Assembly (NCBI GenBank): GCA_033239525.1
Contig: BSYO01000035.1
Coordinates: 9,552,627 to 9,616,626, forward strand
Direction of reading: 5' to 3'
Origin: Nepenthes gracilis
Lineage: Eukaryota > Streptophyta > Magnoliopsida > Caryophyllales > Nepenthaceae
Length of the DNA stretch: 64,000 bases
Position numbers and translations under genes: made by a program. The notes below the pieces were generated by a model. It saw only the letters and a program-made list of their open reading frames with translations. It made no database searches and was not told the origin of the DNA. Shown in pieces: positions 33,628 to 42,440 of the stretch (positions are counted from its first letter, which is position 1; every line of letters starts with the position of its first letter).

Positions 33628-36190
33628 TTGGTAAGAAAATTGAATTAAGATATCCCCTAATTCAAGTGGGATAATGATAGGTATAATAGAAGGAAACTAA
33701 CTACCAAAAATTTTAGCTTTTTAGAGAGATTAGACTGATTTTTTTTTTTGGGAGGCATAATAGCTGGATTGAAGGAGTAAAATTCACAATAAAGGTTAGC
33801 CAAATATTAGGAAGTAAGAAGTCTAACATTTCAGCAGCTAACTAGGTAGTTAATAAATCATTCCTCGTCAAATAAAAGGTGAGTAATTAGCACCTAAAAT
33901 AAAGGGGGAGTTCAACTGCTAAGAAGGGAGGGAGTCTAGAAACTGCCATCTTGAGTTCCTAAGTTTAAGAAGAGGGATAACCACTTAGGTAGCACCATTT
34001 TTTCCTATAAATTAAATTCTTTGAGCCTAACTTTCTTTCCTTTGTTTTTCTTGGCTTCCAAAGGCAGAGTGACAACCGTGTCTTAGGGGTGAAGGAGCTA
34101 AGAAGGAGAAGATAAAAAGAGAAAAGTGAAAAGCATCCATGTTAAGCTAAGTAATCTTATAACCTTCTCTATTCTTCTCTCATCCATGTTAAACTAAGTA
34201 ATCTTATAACCTTCCATATCCTTCTCTCAATTTTCTATCAAGAAATTTTATCTTTCTTATGAAAATTGACATTCTATATTCTCCTATGTCTCGATTAAGG
34301 TTGATATTTAAATAGCTAACTATAATTTAAAAAGAAAAATTAAGAATGGTGATTAAAAAGTAGTATCTCAATATTGAAATCCATTGCCTTGTTTCAGTTT
34401 GAAGAGCAAGATCATAATAATGTATGAATTTAGAATGTAGAATCCAATATTAGGAATTGATTAGGTTTATTTAGAAGTATATGACACTTCATAATTATCT
34501 TAAATGTATGATAATGGAAATTAAAATAATAAAGAAATAGTATGTAAAAGCGCAAGTAGTGGAATCAATTAGAAAGGAGATTGGAGGGTTGATTATATGA
34601 TTTTATAATTAAAAACTTCAACTAAATTGATAATAAAAGAAGAGAAAAGAATGCTCCCTTGCTCTTCCGAAAGTAGGCCATGTAACTTGTGAAATAATTT
34701 CCAAATTTGTGTTTAATTTATTATGTGCTTGTTATGCTCGATTGTTTCTATGTTATGCTCATGATGCATGATAATTTGGTATGCTACAAAATACACAGAT
34801 TCGATTTAGCATATTATGGTATAGTGAATGCACCCTTAGGGATGAAATAAAAAATTAAATACATAACATTTATGGTTTTAAATAATTTAAATGAAAGTCT
34901 TATCTATTCTCATTGTTTGGTTATTAAAAATAAAAAGTCGGAAGAGAAGACTAGGTGGTATTCTAGTAGCTATGTGGTATGGCTACAACTAGTGGAAAGG
35001 AATATTGTAAGCCTAGACTTGATAGATAAATGATCTGTAGCCTTAGTGAAAGATAACAGTATAAAACATTTAAATTTTCATGTTATTCTTTAATGTTTAT
35101 AATTTTCTTTGCAACACTTTCGAATCATGTGAATACAGTCTTGGCGCCCTATGGCCAATAAAAAGAAAGAAGGAAATACTAATATACCTAAATAAATGAG
35201 AGTTTAAAAAATCTTAATATAGTCTATATTTTTTCAATAACTATTCTATATCTAGTGATTGATGTCAATTTAATTTTAAGGTAAGATACTTATAAAGTTA
35301 TAACATTGTATGTAATAATATCAATGATATTATTAATAAGGGACATCATAAATAGTATAAGTGTGTTACAGGTACAACATCTAGTAGAATTATAAAAGTA
35401 ATAAGAATACCATAAATATCAGATAATTTTGTGATACTTACATAATTGTTGAGTGATAAATATATGGCCTTTAGTCACAGAGATTGAATAAAATCTATAA
35501 AGAGTTTTAATATCTCATATAGTTATTATCTTATGTTAATTTAATTTTTAAAAAAAGATCTAATAGAAAATTTTAGTATCATTGATACTTTAAGACCTTT
35601 AAACATTGATTGGAGTTCATTGGGACTTAATAGATGTCCTTCAAGATATTGTTATATAGTTGACATTATGGCTATTGTTTATTAAAATTATTAATGAATT
35701 ATTTTATTATTAATATTATTTGTTAATTATCGAAGAAGAATTATTCTTTTTTATATATTGTATATTGTTAGAATTTATTTCAATGGATGATTTTCTATAT
35801 ATTTTGTATTTTCACTATTATTGATATTGGTTGAAATTATTTGTTAAACTTTGAACTTACTCTTACTGTTTCTTTTTTCCACAATAACAGGTTAGAGCAT
35901 TTCTTCCAAAGTAATTCTAAAGTTGAATTATGCTTAGGATGTTAGAAAGTTTTTGAGCCTAACTGAAAAGAATGCTATTTATTTTATATTCGAAGATACA
36001 TTAAGTTATTTTATTTTATTTAAATTTTTGAAATTATGTTTCTTCCTGAGTTTTGATGTGTGAGGATTTTAAGCCATAATAGTTATATTTTATTGTTCAT
36101 AGTCATGAGATGATAATAATGATTTGAGATTTATGATTTTTCCACGTGGTTAGATTTGGACGGTGGCTATGAACTGAGTCTAAGTCGCCA
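33628..36190 (+). other. Second half of the J 3' LTR, no gene
   Basis: This AT-rich segment is homologous to 5138-7645 and frequently stopped in all frames. I see no gene or other element in it. Confidence 0.75.
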
Positions 36191-36259
36191 AGTAATTGGT
36201 TCTCCTGCATCTTCCACTTCAAGTATCTAAGCAAAATCATCTTCTTTCGTATTATTAAG
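36191..36259. other. Short host segment between J and K
   Basis: These 69 bp separate the J LTR from the K LTR. They contain TCTTTCGTATTATTAA (36243-36258), which also occurs at 2954-2969, just left of J. The pre-insertion sequence would continue at 49482 after removing K. Confidence 0.6.
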
Positions 36260-37153
36260 TGTTGCATCCCGGGTCCGCGGTTGTTGTACGGATTAGGAAG
36301 CTTTCAGATTCTCGAGCACGTGGTAGCGTCAGACTGAGGTTCCGATCTCCGTAGCTCCTAACCTAGACCTACACAACACAAACAACAAACAAGAGGTTAG
36401 AGGTCCGGCGGGATTTCTTCCACCACGGCCACTCTGAGCTCAAGTCAGCAAATTCACACAATGAACAAAAATGGCGCACGCCATGGGTGGTGCGCGGATG
36501 GATGCTGATGAAACATGAGTAACTTGTATGCTTTAGAGTGGAGGATGCAATGAGCATGTTGCCGAAGACCGACTTCCTTAATGTACCGCAGTGGGTGTCT
36601 AACTTTTCACCGCCTGAACGGACTTGGGGAATGAGATCATGAGAGAAGTAGGCTCATTCGTGGCCTGAGGACTTGAGTCTTATTTCAGTTCAATTGCTTT
36701 CTCTCTTGTGATCTTGAAAGAGGAAAAAGGATCAGGATTCAGAGATCCTCCTTTCTGTGGGGAAATGGAGCTCTTATAGTCTCCTTCCGGTGGACTCTGG
36801 ACGCCAGAATGCCCGTTGCTAGGGTTTTCCTGCCTCTGGTCATTGTTGCTAACCGTCGGTCATGTCGGTTGTTGTTTTGCGGTGGCCGGTAGGCTCCTAA
36901 ATGCTACCGGCCATGCCTGGTCTTCCCTCGAGCGGGGATTGCCTAGATGTCTGTGGGTGGCTGCCTGAGCCATTGGCGCAGCGCTGGCTGCTTCTCTATT
37001 GGCTAGCTCTTCCTCTCTTCTATTTGCTTTCCGGTAGCTCATTAATGCATTGCAGGGCGCTCGTCGTTTTTTGCCAGTTGGGTGCCACGTATGCTCCCTG
37101 CACAGTTGAGCTAGGCTTGATATCTTTCGTGGGCCTTGGCACGAGACCCAACA
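36260..37153 (-). repeat. Element K 3' LTR (left copy)
   Basis: On the minus strand it reads TGTTGGGTCTCG… to …GGATGCAACA. A TATA-like box (CTATAAGAG) lies at 36772-36780 on the minus strand, and the equivalent lies in the right LTR at 49093-49101. Confidence 0.9.
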
Positions 37154-37170
37154 CTAGCCCCCATGCCTGG
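37154..37170 (-). promoter_or_regulatory. Element K polypurine tract
   Basis: On the minus strand GCATGGGGGCTAG directly precedes the 3' LTR, where plus-strand DNA synthesis is primed. Confidence 0.65.
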
Positions 37171-37438
37171 GCTAGCCAGTGGCCGGGCCTGGCATGTCCT
37201 TTGGGTCCACTCTGTGGCCCAACAGTCATTCTTGTGCCGCGTCACCGTTCGTCGTTTTCTGGACTCGCGCCTTCCCTAGGAGGCTACGCAGGCTTTTCTA
37301 ACGCTGTCGTGACTCGTCGCCCTGAGTGGTAAGATTCGCACGCCCATGGTTGTGACTGATTAGGGGTTTTCCTATTCCATGAAAGACGTCTGCCGGTAAA
37401 CGTGCCGCGTTGGACAAGAGAATGGCTTCCATCTTGCC

Positions 37439-38115
37439 CATAAATAAGAGGGCTCCTTAGCGAGAGGAGCACATCCCTTGGGTACCTTTGGAGAAGCAAT
37501 GAGGAGATTTTGGCTCACTCCGCCCTTAGTGGGGGTCCGAGAAGGAGTTGAGTGGATCAGCTGGATGCCCGAAGTCCTCGATGAAGACCGCTCTAACTCC
37601 CGTGTCGCGGTCCGTCCCTCGTGCTAACGAGGGTGGTTCGGCCACTCTACTGCCGTTGAGTACCCTCTCTCCGGGTTGTGGCTTGCCTGGAGTGCTGTGG
37701 AGCCGTGGCGGAACCTCCGCGGGGATGTTTCCCGCTGGCGAAGGGTGCTACTCATGGTCTCCTCCTCACTGAGTTTGAGCGCAGACCGCGGAAGGGAGAG
37801 AGGCCGGAGCCCTGGTGAGGAAGTTGCAAGGTTTTTCCCTTTACTTCCCCTTGGTGCTTCGGCATGGTGCGGATCCCGCCCCAGTGGATCGTGCTGCAGC
37901 CGTCTCCACTTCGGGGGGGAGCCCCTTGTGGCCGCCTCCGTCCACTTGCTGAGCAACCAGTGGCTCCTAGCCACGGTGATCTCATGTAGATCACGTTCTC
38001 CAAGTGTGTCTGGGGTAGTCATTAGGGGCCCCCGGGGCCTCGGATCGTCATCTTCCTTCGTCTTTCTTGTCGTTGTAAATTTTGTACTTTGTAAGAGAAA
38101 GTGTTGATTAATAAA
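37439..38115 (+). pseudogene. K antisense unit 1: TATA-like box, 42-codon ORF, AATAAA
   Basis: This plus-strand unit is antisense to gag-pol. CATAAATAAGAGG (37439) resembles a TATA box. About 55 bp on, ATG 37499 opens a 42-residue ORF to TAA 37625 (begins MRRFWLTPPLVG, contains VEWISWMPEVLDED). Downstream sequence is GC-rich and closed in that frame, then AATAAA at 38110-38115 follows a T-rich/GT-rich stretch. I do not recognise the product. The layout is the same as in the next two units, which argues for a real transcription unit, now possibly broken by mutation of a longer ORF. Confidence 0.45.
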
Positions 38116-38404
38116 AGAAGTAGCCTCTTTGCCTTTATTGCCCTCGCTTCTATTCTTTGATATGCTTTTTCTCCCGTCGATTTGCATCTCGTCCTGTGGT
38201 GACGGAGAGGCCACTGCTGGCGGTCACGTCCTATGGTGTGACCAGCGCAGTAAATGCTTGCGTGGTCAGGAGGCGATACGTCATGATGACTTGTCTTGGA
38301 AACGTGCCGCGGCTTCGGGATTCTCCACGTGGAGGGTGCCCGTTGGCTATGTACTGGTGCCCTCCGTCTTTATAGAGCCGCCGTTTCTAGGAGAAAGATT
38401 TGCC

Positions 38405-39241
38405 TATTTAAACGCGTCATTTTACTCTGGGGTTTTGCATTTCCCTGCGCTTGCGTGCTCGATAGTTGCTCGTTCTTTCCGTGTGTGTTCTTACCACGAG
38501 TTCGATGGAGGCATCGTCGTACAAATCGAAGCGCTCTTCCGGTTAGTCAGAGTCTGGCTCTCACGTTCCTAGGGCTTTAGGCGCCAATGCACCAGGAGGG
38601 TGCATCCTAGTTTCTGTGGGTGCCTCCGGGTTTCGATAGGGTAGAGGGCTCTGGTTCTTCTCGGGAACGCACTCCAGGGAGGAGGGACCTCTCACTCCAA
38701 CAGATCACTAGGAGGCTCGAGAGCGTTGAAGCACATGCGCAAGCAGCAACGGCCGAGATGGAGCAGCTGAGGGCTCCCGCGGCGCATTTGGAGGACGCAT
38801 GGACTGAATCAGAAGCCAGGGCTTCACACCTCACCGGCACCAACGTGACGGCTCAGGCCAGCATTTGGGCCCTTGAAGAGGAGAACGGGCAGCTGCTGCA
38901 ACAACATGGGGCGGAGGTCGCGAGGTTGCCGACAGAGCTGAGGGCAAGGTTCCTGCCAGAGGAAGTCGGCGATGCCTTGGAAAGGAATTACCAGGATGGG
39001 ATCCGGCTCAGCCAGAGGCTAGCCTCGCTAGAGGATCCGAACTTTCGCGTCGACATTTTGGACTCCCACAACTCCAACGCCCGAACGCGCGCGCAGCTAG
39101 TTGACTACCTTGCCTCAAGCTCTTCTACGGACCATGCGGGTCACTAGCGTGGCAAGCTGCTGCCACCACTATTGTTATTTTTTCTCTATTTTTTTTTTTT
39201 TTTTTGATGGCTGTTGTAACAAGATCTGTTGCTGCAATAAA
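38405..39241 (+). pseudogene. K antisense unit 2: coiled-coil ORF with own TATA and AATAAA
   Basis: TATTTAAA (38405-38412) precedes ATG 38505, whose frame stops after 13 codons (TAG 38544-38546). The main open part, 38620-39147, encodes about 175 residues: an Arg-rich start, then a long heptad-like coiled coil (LQQITRRLESVEAHAQAATA, WALEEENGQLLQQHG), and a terminal block RFLPEEVGDALERNYQDGIRL. The terminal block matches the end of unit 3 (TPSELERMLETRYWDGICL). AATAAA is at 39236-39241. It lacks the N-terminal Transposase_28-like domain of unit 3, so it may be a truncated duplicate of that gene. Its function is unknown; I infer a structural or regulatory protein encoded antisense to the element. 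Confidence 0.6.
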
Positions 39242-39570
39242 ACTCAAAATTTTGTCGTACTGCTTCGTCTCCCTTAGTATGCGTCTCTGGATTTTTATCT
39301 TTCCCCTCTCTCTTCTTTTTTTTTATATATACGCATATATGCATACCCATACGCCCCTATGGTGGGCTTTGCTATCGTAATCCTTCATTTAATAAGGAGG
39401 TGCCAGCGTGGACTTCTGTTAGGCGGCTAAAGAGACGCACCCATTAGACTGGCGCATGGCCATGATTGCGGGTGACTTCGGGCTCTGCAATGCGCTCCAG
39501 AGCTGGCACGTGTCACAGTCACTCACGGTGGATGTCGCTTAGGTTTCCCGCCTACTGGCCTTCCGTTGCC

Positions 39571-39578
39571 TATTTAAA
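39571..39578 (+). promoter_or_regulatory. TATA box of K antisense unit 3
   Basis: CCTATTTAAACC lies about 75 bp upstream of ATG 39647 and matches the CCTATTTAAACG upstream of unit 2, supporting duplicated promoters. Confidence 0.6.
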
Positions 39579-39646
39579 CCAGCCGTGGCGGCTTTTCCTC
39601 TTGCTGAGATTTTTCCTGTTGCTAACCCACATCAAGAGAGAGAGAT

Positions 39647-41555
39647 ATGGCAAAAAAGAGAGAGAGTTTTTCTTCTTCTCAAGCTCCCAGGGCGAGTCAC
39701 CATGGCGTTCATAATATAAGGTCTGTCCTGACGGCAAGCACTATTGCTGCCCTTGTGGTTGATTATGGCATTCCCAGCGATTGGGGCCATCGCGTTCCTG
39801 GTGCCACGGACAGAGCCAGCGCCCCCCCAATGGGCTACATGATTGTCTATGAGCACTATCTGAGAGGGGGGCTCCGTTATCCAATGACATGTACGCTATA
39901 CGTGCTGGTGGAGGCGTTAGGGGTTCCAGTGGCGAGGCTTCACCCTAACGCTTTACGTTATCTGGTGTCCCTGTGCATCTTCGCTCACCTTCATGGCTGC
40001 TCTTTCGACGCCAAGACCACCAGACTGATTTTTCGCTTTACTGAGTCGGAGAATTAGGTGTCGATGTCGCCCAAGATGGGCTTCCACTTTTGCGGAACCA
40101 ATCCAGATTCAGTCAAGGGCTGGAAGGATCGATACTTCTTCCGACAAGAGCCCTCTGATTCTGAGCTTTTACATGTGTGGGGCCCGATTTAGGGGTTCTT
40201 CCTTGAGAAGCCGTCGGCAGAGGATGCTACGGAGATGGCGGAGTTGGTTACCGTCATCCAGTCTCAGGAGGCAAAGTTCTCCATCCGGGGTTATTTTTTG
40301 ACGTCCATCACATTCGAGGCCGCAAAGTGGAGGCCTTCGTCGGGATGGAGCATCGCTGGCCCTGGTAAGAGGGAGCCTGGAGGAGTTGTTGCTCCCCGAT
40401 CGTCCGGAGGGGACGAGGAGGAAAGTTGTTCGTTACTGGAGTCGTCCTCAAGTGAAGAGGTTGAGGCTTCTCTGAAGAGGCTAAGGGAAGCCGGAGGGAC
40501 TTCGACTCGGAGGTCCCAGAGGCAATCTGTTGGTTCTGCTGTTGAGGTTCGGGGCCCAGTTTCGAAGGCGGCAATGAGCGTAGGGCACCAGGGGGAGACC
40601 GCCAGACCATCGCCGACTCCGGCCCCGGGGCTAGCCGTGCTCGAAGTCTACGAGGCGAAGTCTCAACCCGCTGGGGGGCCTCTCGTGCATTCTGTCATCG
40701 ATGTATTCATGGACACAGCTCCGGATGTCACACTCAAAGGGGTCACACTCAGCTGCGCCAGCACCAACGTCGAAAACAGGGGGATCTTTGGAGCCGACTC
40801 TTATTTTTGTGGACCTATTTCGGAGGGAAGGATCCTCGAGGACATCCCGGCAGCATTAGAGGTCGAAGTTGTCGGGTTCACCGGTCCGGCGAGAGCCGGA
40901 GTGGAGGTAGTCGGGACGTCATCGGGGTTGGAGCCCCCGAGCGCACCTACGTCCGCCGCCCCTCCGGCTTGCTTGGCTCCTTTGGTCGAAGGAGAGGAGA
41001 CCTGGGGAGGCCCTTCTCCAGGTGATTTTGCACATTCCCTAAGCGCTGCTCCCACCCAGGTACGATCGTTTCGATCTGGCACTTCCCTGCTGATGCATGT
41101 TTTGGGAATTCCTCTGACGCCTTCTTCTTTTCTAGCAGATTTCTCAGGATACCGATCCTTTCAGTGAGCTGGTTGCCCTCCTCCAGCGCGAACTGCAGGT
41201 CATCCATCGCTTGAGAGCCCAGGTCGCCTCCCTTCAAGGGGACAGCGAACGGGCGCAAGAGGAGGTCAAGCGCTTGCAGCAGAAAGTGGCGCAGCAGGAA
41301 ACCTTGCTCGTTGCTCTAGAGGACGACAACGCACGCTTGTCCAGAGATATGGTTGGTCGGCTTACTCCCTCGGAGTTAGAGCGCATGCTGGAGACTCGAT
41401 ATTGGGACGGCATTTGTCTGTGCCGTAGGATCGCTTCCTTGGTGGCTCCTGACGTACCCGAAGGGGTTTTTCATCCTGGAAATGCTGCGATCAGGGACGC
41501 ATCCCGCCTGAGGAACTTCCTCAAGGGGGCCGGTCTACCTTGCCCTCCCAAGTAG
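39647..41555 (+). pseudogene. K antisense unit 3: Transposase_28-like domain plus coiled coil, one intron
   Basis: Starts at ATG 39647 (MAKKRESFSSSQ). Residues about 35-190 follow the 'putative gypsy type transposon' family (Pfam Transposase_28): YGIPSDWGHRVP, GYMIVYEHYLRGGLRYP, LGVPVARLHPNALRYLVSL, then MGFHFCGTNPDSVKGWKDRYFF. Two in-frame TAG codons break it (40055 and 40190). A long Ser/Pro/Glu-rich middle is followed by a 79-nt phase-0 intron and a coiled-coil C-terminus (RLRAQVASLQGDSERAQEEV, LEDDNARLSRDM) ending TAG 41553. AATAAA is at 41632. Antisense extra ORFs between integrase and 3' LTR are known in Tat elements; their function is unresolved. Only two nonsense changes separate it from an intact gene. 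Confidence 0.8.
41060..41138 (+). other. 79-nt GT-AG intron in K antisense unit 3
   Basis: Donor CAG|GTACGATCG and acceptor TTCTTTTCTAGCAG|ATT, with a pyrimidine-rich 3' end. Removal restores one frame (…SAAPTQ / ISQDTDPFSELV…) from the middle region into the coiled coil, at a codon boundary. Without splicing the upstream frame ends at 41165. Confidence 0.75.
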
Positions 41556-41631
41556 TCTTTACCTGTATAGGTTACTTGGTCACCTATTGTGATTACCTTT
41601 TGCTTCTGTATTACTCTTGCTTTGGGAAATG

Positions 41632-41637
41632 AATAAA
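41632..41637 (+). terminator. Poly(A) signal of K antisense unit 3
   Basis: AATAAA 77 bp after the stop codon, within GGGAAATGAATAAAGGG and followed by a T-rich stretch, a normal plant 3'-end arrangement. Confidence 0.6.
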
Positions 41638-41639
41638 GG

Positions 41640-42440
41640 GTGATTTCTTCCTTTTCTTTCGTATTTGTTTTCTTCCAATGTGGTACATCATTCGCGCCTT
41701 TCCTTAGATGCGATCTGCGGTGTGATGCTCTGTACTTGCATGCTGCGCTTGCAGAGCTACTGTTGTCAAGGCCTTAATCAGGCGCCTTCTTGCGCTGTGC
41801 TCGTCCTTCGTCAGAGGATGTCATCGTATCTCGCGCGGTTGATTGAAAGCTCGATCTGGTGAGGTGAATGTCATCGTAAGCCCCATGGAACCACAACAAG
41901 GGTCGGCCGGGTTTTCAGGCCACGGCCACGGGGCTTCGGGCCTAGGCCTTAGTCGCGTGGTACCCGCGGGAGGTGTGTGGCCTCTGCTCAAGGTGTCGTA
42001 ATCACCATGTTTAAGGTCCAAGCCCTCGACCATTGTAAATTGAGGGTGCTCTCTTCTGCGTGAGAAGATCGCCACACGCCTGCGATACTTGCCCCCTAAG
42101 GTTTTCGCTGGCCGAGAGTTGGGAGGCTTCCAAAGCCCCCAGGCCTAATATTTTGACCGCCTGGGTCGATTGGCGTAGAGCCATGATAGATGTGTGTCCT
42201 TTCGGACTTGCCCACCATGCGAGCGAGGTTTTTGATGGCCGCTTGCGGGCCGCATGGCGCATGGCCAAGGGTTTGCTTTATAGACGAACGATTGTCCTGC
42301 CGACTTAGGGCCGTCTAGGTTCGTTTCGATTTGAATATGCTATGCATGTCAATCATTTCACACAAATGGAAATGCAAGAATAACAGAAAAGTACTTTTAT
42401 TAACAAAAAGCATAACATATGTACAAGCATTCACCATGGT
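41640..42440. other. K spacer between integrase and antisense units
   Basis: About 800 bp without a convincing gene. It contains a short perfect-looking GC-rich block (CCACGGCCACGGGGCTTCGG near 41930) and, on the minus strand, an AATAAA (42394-42399) downstream of the integrase end, which could serve gag-pol transcripts. Confidence 0.5.

Larger units (their letters stand above)
2979..36190 (+). mobile_element. Element J: old Ty3/gypsy retrotransposon, outer shell of the nest
   Basis: The sequence at 2979-7645 (minus LINE A) matches 13632-14677 plus 33628-36190 in the same order and orientation. This gives two LTRs of about 3.56 and 3.61 kb around a decayed gypsy gag-pol. Matching anchors include GATTAAGATATCCCCTAATT at 5149 and the equivalent at 33645, and GTACCAACCAAAATCT at 3174 against 13793. 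The LTRs are strongly diverged, making J the oldest element here. Its pol order (RT, RNase H, integrase) and long LTRs suit a chromovirus of the Tekay/Del type, but clade assignment is tentative. I could not find a convincing 5-bp TSD. The body without nested insertions would be about 10.7 kb. Confidence 0.8.
13632..36190 (+). repeat. Element J 3' LTR, split by element D
   Basis: The LTR consists of 13632-14677 and 33628-36190 (about 3.6 kb together). The AGTTG TSD of element D separates the halves exactly, and the joined sequence aligns with the 5' LTR through position 7645. The second half is AT-rich and has no credible gene across its whole length. Confidence 0.75.

Noticed and set aside
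2979..36190. CATAA / AGTAA as the TSD of element J
   Set aside because: Only three of five bases agree and the LTR edges are uncertain; not accepted as evidence.
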